This document shows, one piece after another, positions 1 to 6,158 of a DNA stretch of 6,402 nt (positions are counted from its first letter, which is position 1; each line of letters opens with the position of its first letter). Below the pieces are notes generated by a model, which worked only from the letters and a program-made list of their open reading frames with translations, had not been told where the DNA came from and searched no databases. This DNA is from Candidatus Cloacimonadota bacterium (lineage in GTDB: Bacteria > Cloacimonadota > Cloacimonadia > Cloacimonadales > TCS61). Location of the stretch: contig DAOUTP010000110.1 in the NCBI GenBank assembly GCA_030626645.1, forward strand, positions 1 to 6,402, written 5' to 3'. Position numbers and translations under genes: made by a program.

Positions 1-1296
1 AATTATGAAGATCTTTTCACTTATTTCATCGGGATGTTCGATAGTGGAAGAAAAATCTTCACCTGTTTTTTCTTCAACTTTGTTCATAAGTGCATGATAA
101 AGTTCGTTCACACCGGGATCGTTAAAATGTGAAGCAATTGTTCCATGAACAGGCATGCTATCAAGATCATCATCCCACAGGCTATGATTTCTCTGATACT
201 GTTTTTTCACGTCTCTTAAAGCATCGAGAGAGCCTCTTTTATCGAACTTATTCAAGGCAATTATATCGGAGAAATCCAGCATATCGATTTTTTCCAATTG
301 GGTTGCAGCGCCATACTCAGGAGTCATCACGTACATCGAAACATCGCAGTGATCTACTATCTCTGTATCGGATTGACCAATACCTGAGGTTTCCAAAATA
401 ACAAGATCATAACCTGCAGTTTTCACAATATTCACAGCATCACTTACATATTTGGATAAAGCCAAATTTGATTGTCGAGTAGCCAGCGATCTCATATAAA
501 CCCGTGAGTTATTAATGGAATTCATGCGAATTCTATCACCCAGTAGTGCACCACCGGTTTTTCTTTTGGAAGGATCAACTGAGATTATCGCAATCGTTTT
601 ATCTGCAGAATCAGCTAAAAATCTTCTTACTAGTTCATCAACCAATGATGATTTTCCTGATCCACCGGTTCCGGTTATGCCAATTACAGGTGTTGATTGA
701 TCTTTTGCAATGGAGCTGACTTCAGTTAAAAAGTCTTTTACTTCTTCCGGATAATTTTCGGCAGCTGAAATGAGCCTGGCAACATTATTGACTTTATCTT
801 CTGTAGATTTTAATCCTTTGATCGTGGTTTTGTTGTTTTTCCCGGTGGGAACATCAACCGATTCGAGCATATCATTGATCATACCCTGAAGTCCCATAAC
901 TCTTCCATCGTCAGGTGAATATATTCGTGAGACGCCATATTCATGCAGCTCTTTTATTTCATCGGGAAGAATTACTCCGCCACCACCGCCAAATACTTTA
1001 ATATGAGCACAATCTTTCTTCCTAAGAAGATCCAGCATATGCTTAAAAAACTCAACATGACCACCCTGATAGGATGTGATTGCGACAGCCTGTACATCTT
1101 CACAAACAGCACAATCAACGATTTCTTGAACTGATCTGTTATGTCCTAGATGGATCACTTCTGCACCAGTTGATTGGATGATTCTCCTCATTATGTTTAT
1201 TGTAGCATCATGACCGTCAAATAGTGAAGATGCAGTAACCATTCTGATATGGTTTTTGGGTTTATATTTTTTGATTTTGTTATGATTTATTGCCAT
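1..1296 (-). CDS. icmF: Fused isobutyryl-CoA mutase IcmF, N-terminal 432 residues (3' end outside window)
   Basis: The open frame runs from ATG at 1296 to the window edge without a stop. It shows the IcmF order: an N-terminal B12-binding domain (about residues 17-145), then a MeaB-like G-domain (about 200-400); the catalytic mutase domain lies beyond the edge. Seen in the B12 domain are DGHD (27-30, His29 the expected lower cobalt ligand), SYQGGH (75-80) and the glycine run in VFGGGGGVI (101-109). In the G-domain are Walker A GTGGSGKSS (209-217), DPSKRKTGGALLGDR (241-255), ETSGIGQSD (302-310) and the guanine motif NKFD (349-352). IcmF interconverts isobutyryl-CoA and n-butyryl-CoA with adenosylcobalamin; the GTPase part protects and reloads the cofactor. 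Some homologues also act on isovaleryl/pivalyl-CoA, but the residues that decide this are not in the window. GAGGAT sits 8 bases before the ATG, supporting this start. About 40% of the usual length is visible. Confidence 0.94.
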   Translation of the reverse strand, partial: MAINHNKIKKYKPKNHIRMVTASSLFDGHDATINIMRRIIQSTGAEVIHLGHNRSVQEIVDCAVCEDVQAVAITSYQGGHVEFFKHMLDLLRKKDCAHIKVFGGGGGVILPDEIKELHEYGVSRIYSPDDGRVMGLQGMINDMLESVDVPTGKNNKTTIKGLKSTEDKVNNVARLISAAENYPEEVKDFLTEVSSIAKDQSTPVIGITGTGGSGKSSLVDELVRRFLADSADKTIAIISVDPSKRKTGGALLGDRIRMNSINNSRVYMRSLATRQSNLALSKYVSDAVNIVKTAGYDLVILETSGIGQSDTEIVDHCDVSMYVMTPEYGAATQLEKIDMLDFSDIIALNKFDKRGSLDALRDVKKQYQRNHSLWDDDLDSMPVHGTIASHFNDPGVNELYHALMNKVEEKTGEDFSSTIEHPDEISEKIFII

Positions 1297-1333
1297 TAAT
1301 TTATCCTCATAATAATCTCATTTTTACAAATGA

Positions 1334-1362
1334 TGTGTAATTTATGAACTTCAAATCGTCAA
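1334..1362 (-). promoter_or_regulatory. Possible promoter for icmF
   Basis: On the minus strand TTGACG (1362-1357) matches five of six bases of the sigma-70 -35 box. The hexamer 17 bases further on is TACACA (1339-1334), a poor -10 with three matches. It would give a leader of roughly 30 bases before the icmF ATG. The position after decayed sequence makes a separate promoter for icmF reasonable, but the weak -10 leaves this tentative. Confidence 0.3.
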
Positions 1363-1379
1363 GTGAATTGTTACTCAAT

Positions 1380-1389
1380 AAGAGCTCTT
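1380..1389. promoter_or_regulatory. Perfect 10-base palindrome AAGAGCTCTT
   Basis: AAGAGCTCTT is its own reverse complement. It lies about 20 bases upstream of the possible icmF -35 box and just after the decayed gene remnant. It could be a small operator half, but a 10-base palindrome can occur by chance. Confidence 0.2.
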
Positions 1390-1393
1390 CAAA

Positions 1394-1430
1394 ATAAAAT
1401 CAACATAAACAATTCAGATGATTTTATGTT
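1394..1430 (-). terminator. AT-rich alternative hairpins, possible weak terminator after the gctAB transcript
   Basis: Two perfect inverted repeats overlap here. One is the 9-base pair 1394-1402 with 1419-1427 (ATAAAATCA / TGATTTTAT). The other is the 8-base pair 1402-1409 with 1423-1430 (AACATAAA / TTTATGTT). They share bases, so only one can form at a time. Read on the minus strand, the 9-base stem is followed by TTTTG, a short U-tract; read on the plus strand, the 8-base stem runs into a longer T-run. The stems have almost no G+C, so termination would be weak. Confidence 0.3.
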
Positions 1431-1607
1431 TTTTTCATAAAAGTTGGGAAAAACTCATTTGCTCTTTCCAAAGCAAGCTGATATGCTTCCATATCCAGTT
1501 GATCGTAATTGTGATTTTTCTCAACCAAATAGCTCAGTAAATCACCTGTTTTTTATATTTCCGACTAAATCTTTTTTTGACATCGGGCAACCACCAAAAC
1601 CATTGAT
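1424..1607 (-). pseudogene. C-terminal remnant of a canonical HMG-CoA lyase, frameshifted
   Basis: Reading down from 1607, one frame gives INGFGGCPMSKKDLVGNI and then stops at a TGA (1544-1542). The neighbouring frame continues from about 1552 as KTGDLLSYLVEKNHNYDQL and further, down to a TAA at 1424-1426. Joined, this resembles the last ~65 residues of an HMG-CoA lyase: the catalytic-cysteine loop GGCPM, then the G-N-x-x-T-x-(D/N)-LL segment and a C-terminal helix. The two frames are reconciled by removing one A from a run of six (1549-1554). The N-terminal four fifths of the gene, with the metal-binding residues, is absent, so it cannot be active. It differs from the intact lyase-like gene at 3591-4598, whose loop reads GGQPA, so it is not a simple copy of that gene. 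The family call rests on motif recognition by eye. Confidence 0.6.
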
Positions 1608-1668
1608 CGGGTATTTTCCGAAACTAGTGCCGCTGCCTCTTTCGCTGAAATAACTTTAGACCTTCCAT
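1608..1668 (-). pseudogene. N-terminal remnant, probably of a CoA-transferase, out of frame
   Basis: An ATG at 1668, preceded by GAGGAT, opens a frame that stops after 14 codons. The next frame reads RSKVISAKEAAALVSENTR (about 1663-1608), which resembles the start of class I CoA-transferases or acetyl-CoA hydrolases (pattern K-V-I-S-A-x-E-A-A-x-L-V, followed by a GGFGG-type loop). A one-base loss in the first dozen codons would explain the shift from the ATG frame. The segment then meets the HMG-CoA lyase remnant at a point where both families carry a G-F-G-G stretch. It begins 2 bases after the gctB stop, so it may once have been translated as the next gene of that operon. The similarity is short, and another acyl-CoA enzyme start is possible. 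Confidence 0.45.
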
Positions 1669-1670
1669 AT

Positions 1671-2444
1671 CTATCCTCGTCCGATTATAAATCCGCTAGG
1701 ATCAATCTCCTCTCTTAAGATTCGAAGCTCCTCATCCGTTGGTGGAGGGGTTTTTTCTAATTTATCGGCCACGAGAAGTTCAAAGCCTGTGTTATCTTTA
1801 ACCTGCTCAAGGGTTACGCCCTCATGAAGACTAACAACCTGCATACGTTTTTTAGGGTTGTTGTAATCTAAGATGGCAAGGTCTGTAATAACCCTGAAGG
1901 GTCCAGTTCCCTTATAAAGTCCAGCCTCTTCACGAGCACCGGGTCCACTAAGAAATCCAGGAGTAGTTATAAAATCAACCTTTTCCACAAACCGCTTTTT
2001 CGCATGGGGAGTAACAACCATAATCTTCCAACAGAATGAGCCAAGATCATTAGCACCACCACTTCCTGGAAAGCGAACCTTTGGATGGTGATAATCGTCA
2101 CCCAGCATAGTGGAATTTAGGTTTCCAAACTTATCAATTTGAGCCCCACCTAAAAAGGTGTAATCCAACAACCCTCTCTGTCCAGCTTCCATGGTATCAA
2201 GCATGGTTGAAGCTAAAAGGGAGTGATGGGTTGTCCGACTATCTCCTACAGAAACAGGCATGGTTGGTAGAATAGGACCGGCTGCTCCCGCCTCAAAAAA
2301 GATCAGGAGATTAGGTGCGTAGAGTTTTTGTGCAAGCATGCCAGCAGCGGTAGGAACACCCGTCCCAATAGCAGCTGATGAGCCATCTTCCATCTGCCGC
2401 GCGGCCACACAAATCATGTTTTCCATAGTATTATATTTGACCAT
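1671..2444 (-). CDS. Glutaconate-type CoA-transferase, subunit B
   Basis: This 257-residue protein belongs to the class I CoA-transferase beta family (GctB-like, close to the ~266 residues of glutaconate CoA-transferase B). The N-terminal loop SAAIGTGVPTAAG (23-35) and FEAGAAGPILP (50-60) match the family. Glu51 sits where the catalytic glutamate forms the acyl- and CoA-thioester intermediates. Further on are GDSRTTH (67-73), FGNLNST (106-112) and GSGGAND (127-133), typical of this subgroup. It should pair with the alpha subunit encoded just upstream as a cytoplasmic heteromeric enzyme. ATG at 2444 is preceded by GAGG directly after the alpha stop codon, 9 bases in all, so the two are translationally coupled. 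The retained glutamate argues for CoA transfer rather than the hydrolysis seen in the related IpdAB ring-opening enzymes. The substrate is not known; glutaconate is only the family label. Confidence 0.85.
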   Translation of the reverse strand: MVKYNTMENMICVAARQMEDGSSAAIGTGVPTAAGMLAQKLYAPNLLIFFEAGAAGPILPTMPVSVGDSRTTHHSLLASTMLDTMEAGQRGLLDYTFLGGAQIDKFGNLNSTMLGDDYHHPKVRFPGSGGANDLGSFCWKIMVVTPHAKKRFVEKVDFITTPGFLSGPGAREEAGLYKGTGPFRVITDLAILDYNNPKKRMQVVSLHEGVTLEQVKDNTGFELLVADKLEKTPPPTDEELRILREEIDPSGFIIGRG

Positions 2445-2453
2445 AATTACCTC

Positions 2454-3446
2454 TTACTTAGTGTTTGGGTTTACCAACAGTTCATCAAAGCGGAGATCGT
2501 TCATACGAGAAATCCCTCCACAAAGTTCTAAATACTCACTAAAATTCTTGGTATCCAAAATATATTTTTTAATAAAGGCCTTGAACTCTTCGGGATCTTT
2601 TTCCTTTTTCAACCACAATGCAAAGTGATCTTCATCGGAAAAATACTCTTTCTCCATGCAGCCCGGAAAAGAGCCATAAGGAACTTGAATAACTGCATCC
2701 ACACACCAAGCTGGAATAGTGGTGGCCCATGGTTGTCGCCGAATTTCCTCATTAGGTACAATTCTTTCCGCAGTGATGATGACATGTTTTGATGCCTTCG
2801 CCAGATCCGCATCAGAAATATTGATTCCATCAATTTGGCAGTTACCGTACACATCGCAACGGTGAACATGGATCATGGCCACATCTGGAGAGAGGGCCGG
2901 TACCGCAGCATACTTTGCACCAGTAAATGGACATAGGACCTCTTTCGCTGCAGATTGTTCAAAGGTATCTGTTCCAAGCATTGTCCGACAGGGTAGATAA
3001 CTTACGCCCATAGCGGCAGCTTTATATCTCCACGCGAGAGCAGCGTTGGTCCACTCAGTAAACTTCACTTTTCCCGACTCAAAATATTTTCGTGAAACCC
3101 TACTCAAACCCCGTGCCTCAAGTCCAATAACATAGGCTATGTCACAGCGATCAAAACACTCACCTGCAGCTAAAATCTGACAATCGTGAGTTGAAGTATG
3201 TCCTGAAAGACCAAGATTCTTTTTTCCCTGGCGAAGAATTTCGTGAAGAACCGAAGTTGAGATTCTCACACCACCAAAACCACCAACAGCGATGTAGGTT
3301 CCATCGGGAATATATTTTTCCACCGCTTCTGGAACTGTCGTCAACTTATTAACCAGTTTTTTGTTCTTTTCTTTGAAAAAATGACGGGACTCATCCGCAT
3401 CATAGGGCATGAAGAGTTCGCCTTTCCCAACCTTTAACTTTTCCAT
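2454..3446 (-). CDS. Glutaconate-type CoA-transferase, subunit A
   Basis: This 330-residue protein is a class I CoA-transferase alpha subunit of the GctA type (family size about 320). The oxyanion-loop motif VGGFGG lies at 54-59, after an extension of about 30 charged residues. Further family-like stretches are LEARGLSRVSRKYFESGK (109-126), LPCRTMLGTDTF (about 151-162) and HVHRCDVYGN (about 193-202). The strong ribosome site AAGGAG is 6 bases before the ATG at 3446; an in-frame Met13 exists but has no comparable site. The gene follows the lyase-like gene after 144 bases and precedes subunit B by 9 bases. It differs clearly from the short 230-residue alpha subunit at 5394-6086, so the cluster has two distinct CoA-transferases and not a duplication. 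Substrate unknown; a dicarboxylic or branched acyl-CoA is plausible from context. Confidence 0.84.
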   Translation of the reverse strand: MEKLKVGKGELFMPYDADESRHFFKEKNKKLVNKLTTVPEAVEKYIPDGTYIAVGGFGGVRISTSVLHEILRQGKKNLGLSGHTSTHDCQILAAGECFDRCDIAYVIGLEARGLSRVSRKYFESGKVKFTEWTNAALAWRYKAAAMGVSYLPCRTMLGTDTFEQSAAKEVLCPFTGAKYAAVPALSPDVAMIHVHRCDVYGNCQIDGINISDADLAKASKHVIITAERIVPNEEIRRQPWATTIPAWCVDAVIQVPYGSFPGCMEKEYFSDEDHFALWLKKEKDPEEFKAFIKKYILDTKNFSEYLELCGGISRMNDLRFDELLVNPNTK

Positions 3447-3476
3447 GAAACACTCCTTTATGTAGCAGGTATTGAA

Positions 3477-3527
3477 GGTATAAAAGTATCAGTAAATAAT
3501 ATTGGGGACAAGATACCTAATACTTTT
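3477..3527. repeat. Interrupted dyad in the gctA upstream region
   Basis: AAAAGTAT (3482-3489) is the exact inverse of ATACTTTT (3520-3527), with 30 bases between. GGTAT (3477-3481) is also matched inversely by ATACC (3513-3517), inside the first pair. The block sits 31 to 81 bases upstream of the gctA ATG and could be an operator or an mRNA hairpin. Its low G+C content makes chance possible. The rest of the 3447-3590 gap holds only the gctA ribosome site and no clear terminator. Confidence 0.25.
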
Positions 3528-3590
3528 GTTTCCAAAAAAACAGAGATTCTTCCTGAGAGCAACGTGAATGAAACGTCAAAATAACAGATA

Positions 3591-4598
3591 TTATTTTCCT
3601 GTTAATGACTTTGGAATTCTACCTGATTTGATGGTTTCCGATCTTAATCTTCTTCCCAATATTTTTTCAACCATATTTCCAATCTCAAGAACTTTATCAA
3701 GATCAATACCTGTATCAATACCCATTTCATCCATCATCACAGCCATATCTTCCGTGGAAACAAGCCCGGCAAGATTTGGTTCTTTATAGTAGTAAGTTCC
3801 TGTTCCTGTTACCGGTACACCACTCACAAAATTAGCCGGTTGCCCACCGGTTCCACCCATTGATGATTCATAATGCGTCATTCCAGCTTGAAGAGCAGCT
3901 AATATATTTGCCAGTCCCCAACCTCTTGTTGTGTGCAAATGAACAATATGTTTTGAAGTATCGGGGATTGCACCCAGGATCATTGAGAAATATTCATAAA
4001 CTCTATCGGGAGAAGCAGAGCCATCATGATCTGCATGCTCCACATCACTCGCTCCAATATCCAACCATCTTTTAGTGAATTCAACCGCTTTGCTCATCTC
4101 AGTTGGTCCTTCGATAGGACAACCCCAAATTGTACTGACAGTCCCATTTACTTTGATGCCGGCATCGATTGCTTTTTTAATGTACTCTTCACTCATTTTC
4201 CAATAATCAGCCAGATTTAATCCTGAATTCTTTTTTTGATGAGTTTCACTTGTAGAAACCATCAAAAGAATTCTATCAGGTCCCCAACCTTCTTTTTTCG
4301 CCTGGATAGCTCTCTCGATAGATCTTTCTCTAATTGTAACTGCCGTAACTTCAACTTCTGGCAGGATATCTTTAATAATCTTGCTGTTATGCAAGGCTTT
4401 CATCAAGTCATCGGCATCGGCAAATTGCGGCATACCTTTGGGATTTCCAAAGTTTGTTACCTCAATTTTTCTAAATCCAGCCAAGATCAATTGTTCACTG
4501 AGCCAGAGTTTTGCTGCGGTAGGAATCAAGATTTCCTCATGTTGGAAACCATCTCGTACAGTGATATCTCCTAAAGATACTTTCTTGGGATAATCCAT
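3591..4598 (-). CDS. HMG-CoA-lyase-like DRE-TIM protein lacking the catalytic cysteine
   Basis: This 335-residue TIM-barrel protein follows the HMG-CoA lyase fold. It has the N-terminal DITVRDGFQHE (11-21, with Arg15, Asp16 and Gln19 of the active site), IEVTNF (45-50), TVSTIWGCPIEGP (153-165), and metal-binding HLH at 220-222. In true lyases the mobile loop reads GLGGCPYA with an essential cysteine, and the fourth metal ligand is the Asn of GN-x-x-TED. Here the loop is GGTGGQPA (248-255) with Gln253 in the cysteine position. The second motif is GLVSTED (278-284) with Leu279 for Asn, after about 18 extra residues. The metal core is thus mostly kept while the lyase chemistry is probably changed. 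The product could be a divergent lyase, an aldolase or a Claisen-type condensing enzyme on a CoA substrate. GAGGAG precedes the ATG at 4598. It lies between two CoA-transferase pairs, which supports an acyl-CoA substrate. Confidence 0.82.
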   Translation of the reverse strand: MDYPKKVSLGDITVRDGFQHEEILIPTAAKLWLSEQLILAGFRKIEVTNFGNPKGMPQFADADDLMKALHNSKIIKDILPEVEVTAVTIRERSIERAIQAKKEGWGPDRILLMVSTSETHQKKNSGLNLADYWKMSEEYIKKAIDAGIKVNGTVSTIWGCPIEGPTEMSKAVEFTKRWLDIGASDVEHADHDGSASPDRVYEYFSMILGAIPDTSKHIVHLHTTRGWGLANILAALQAGMTHYESSMGGTGGQPANFVSGVPVTGTGTYYYKEPNLAGLVSTEDMAVMMDEMGIDTGIDLDKVLEIGNMVEKILGRRLRSETIKSGRIPKSLTGK

Positions 4599-4615
4599 AA
4601 TTTACTCCTCATTTT

Positions 4616-4662
4616 GCCACTTACAATGCAACTAAAATGTAAGACTTGCATTCCTTCGTGGC
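4616..4662 (-). promoter_or_regulatory. Nested inverted repeat in the leader of the lyase-like gene
   Basis: GCCAC (4616-4620) pairs with GTGGC (4658-4662), and inside it AATGCAA (4625-4631) pairs with TTGCATT (4646-4652). This gives a two-part hairpin with a small internal loop and a 14-base end loop. An exclusive alternative is CTTACA (4620-4625) with TGTAAG (4638-4643). In the minus-strand transcript the structure ends a few bases before the GAGGAG ribosome site. It has no U-tract, so it is not a normal terminator. A regulatory leader or protein-binding site is possible. Confidence 0.4.
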
Positions 4663-4716
4663 TATCAGTTTTTCTTTCATATTTTTTAATCTGTTTCATT
4701 TTATCAGTAATGCAAC

Positions 4717-5373
4717 TTAAATCTTCATTTCAGGAATTTCACCTTCAATTATCAGGGGTGCTGCTGTTTTCTCGACAATCTCTTCTACGCTTACACCCGG
4801 AGCTCTTTCCAACAATTTGAAGCCTTTATCTGTCACTTTGATCACAGCCAGATCTGTAACTATCATCTTTACACATTGCAATCCGGTTAAAGGTAAGGTA
4901 CAGTGTTTCACAAGTTTGGGTTCACCCTTTCTATTGGTATGAGTCATTGCCACGATTATGTTCTTTGCCGCGGCAACAAGGTCCATTGCTCCGCCAATAC
5001 CTTTCACTCTGCTTCCAGGTATTTTCCAGCTGGCAATATCACCAATATCTGTAACTTCGAAAGCACCTAAAACTGTAAGGTCAATGTGACCACCTCGAAT
5101 CATAGCAAAACTGGTTGCTGAATCAAAGTAAGAAGCGCCTGGCAGGGCTGTAACTGTTTGCTTTCCGGCATTCACCAGATCTGCATCGTAGTTATCTTTG
5201 GTGGGATAGGTTCCCATACCCAGCAAGCCATTTTCTGTATGAATCACGACATTGATGTCTTTGGGAATGTAATTAGCAGCCATGGTTGGTACACCAATTC
5301 CTAAATTTATATAATACCCATCCTTCATTTCCTGGGCTATTCTTTTTGCAATATCTGTTTTATCTAAAGCCAT
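4717..5373 (-). CDS. scoB: 3-oxoacid CoA-transferase, subunit B
   Basis: This 218-residue protein matches the beta subunit of bacterial succinyl-CoA:3-oxoacid or acetoacetate CoA-transferases (usual size about 210-220). It shows NLGIGVPT (23-30), the catalytic ENGLLGMG (47-54, with Glu47 forming the covalent CoA thioester), DADLVNAGKQTVT (63-75), SYFDSATSFAMIRGGHID (81-98), the GAFEVT stretch (103-108) and GGAMDLV (127-133). With subunit A it moves CoA between acetoacetate and another acid such as succinate or acetate, in the cytoplasm. This lets ketone bodies from leucine, lysine or fat breakdown be used or excreted. The ATG at 5373 has AAAGGA a few bases upstream and lies 20 bases after the scoA stop, so they form one operon. 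The preferred CoA donor (ScoAB or AtoDA type) cannot be told from sequence by eye. Confidence 0.92.
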   Translation of the reverse strand: MALDKTDIAKRIAQEMKDGYYINLGIGVPTMAANYIPKDINVVIHTENGLLGMGTYPTKDNYDADLVNAGKQTVTALPGASYFDSATSFAMIRGGHIDLTVLGAFEVTDIGDIASWKIPGSRVKGIGGAMDLVAAAKNIIVAMTHTNRKGEPKLVKHCTLPLTGLQCVKMIVTDLAVIKVTDKGFKLLERAPGVSVEEIVEKTAAPLIIEGEIPEMKI

Positions 5374-5393
5374 TATTTTTCCTTTTATATAAC

Positions 5394-6086
5394 CTAATCC
5401 TGAAGTGTTAAAAATTCAATTCTTTTTTCGTAATCCGTTCCCTGAAAAATATGCTGAACAAAAATTCCAGGAGTGTGGATATGATGCGGATCCAATTCTC
5501 CAGCCTGAACTAATTCCTCAACTTCAGCAATCGTAATCTTACCGCACATTGCCATAGGATTATTAAGATTATTTGCTGTAGCCTTATAGATCAAATTTCC
5601 ATGTGTGTCACCTTTCCAGGCTTTCACTAAAGCATAATCTGCCTGGAAGGCTTTTTCCATCACATACATTTTACCGTCGAATTCCCGCACTTCTTTGCCT
5701 TCGGCAGCTTCGGTGCCATAACTTGCCGGAACATAGAAAGCCGGAATGCCAGCTCCGCCAGCTCTGGCTCTTTCTGCTATCGTTCCCTGCGGAACAAGGT
5801 CCAGTTCGAATTCACCTGATAGAACTCTTCTCTCAGCATCATTATTCTCACCGATATACGAAGCTATCAATTTCTTAATTTGATGATTTTGAATAAGTAA
5901 ACCAACGCCAAAATCATCAATACCAGCCGTGCAGGAACTACAAGTCAGGTCTTTCACTCCACTTTTCAAAAGTGCTTCAACACCCTTCTCCGGCAATCCG
6001 CACAAACCGAAACCACCGAACATCAAGGTCATTCCGTCTTTAATATCTTTAATCGCTTCTTCTATGTTATTTACTACTTTGTTCAT
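5394..6086 (-). CDS. scoA: 3-oxoacid CoA-transferase, subunit A
   Basis: This 230-residue protein is the alpha subunit of a succinyl-CoA:3-oxoacid / acetoacetate CoA-transferase, of normal length. The glycine loop GGFGLCGLPE (24-33) is the alpha-subunit signature. It is followed by SSCTAGIDDFGVGLL (50-64), YIGENNDAERR (77-87), VPQGTIAERARAGGAGIPAF (98-117), KGDTHGNL (158-165) and the C-terminal DPHHIHTPGIFVQ (199-211), all typical of this family. The active-site glutamate is supplied by subunit B, encoded 20 bases downstream. AAGGAAAG lies just before the ATG at 6086. A good -10 box upstream (6159-6164) suggests that transcription of the transferase genes can start here as well as further upstream at the dehydrogenase. 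It is the most securely identified complete gene in the window, together with scoB. Confidence 0.93.
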   Translation of the reverse strand: MNKVVNNIEEAIKDIKDGMTLMFGGFGLCGLPEKGVEALLKSGVKDLTCSSCTAGIDDFGVGLLIQNHQIKKLIASYIGENNDAERRVLSGEFELDLVPQGTIAERARAGGAGIPAFYVPASYGTEAAEGKEVREFDGKMYVMEKAFQADYALVKAWKGDTHGNLIYKATANNLNNPMAMCGKITIAEVEELVQAGELDPHHIHTPGIFVQHIFQGTDYEKRIEFLTLQD

Positions 6087-6158
6087 TACTTTCCTTCACT
6101 ATTCTTAACTACGTTGTCGCTTCATTCCCACAAAGTCAAGTCCAGCTAAATTGTTTTC

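Noticed and set aside
1444..1653. Plus-strand open frame of 69 codons in the gap between gctB and icmF
   Set aside because: It lies opposite the frameshifted lyase and transferase remnants, has no clear ribosome site, and its translation resembles no family. The minus-strand reading explains the sequence better.
2609..2869. Minus-strand open frame of 86 codons inside the gctA-like gene
   Set aside because: It is an alternative frame within a well-supported gene; the translation shows no domain or motif.
3539..3566. Possible terminator after the lyase-like gene: CAG/CTG stem followed by seven T on the minus strand
   Set aside because: The stem has only three firm pairs plus a wobble and a mismatch, too weak to call although the T-run is clear.
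6120..6142. TTGACT on the minus strand as a -35 box for scoA
   Set aside because: No acceptable -10 lies 16-18 bases downstream; the TATAAT at 6159-6164 is a better candidate.
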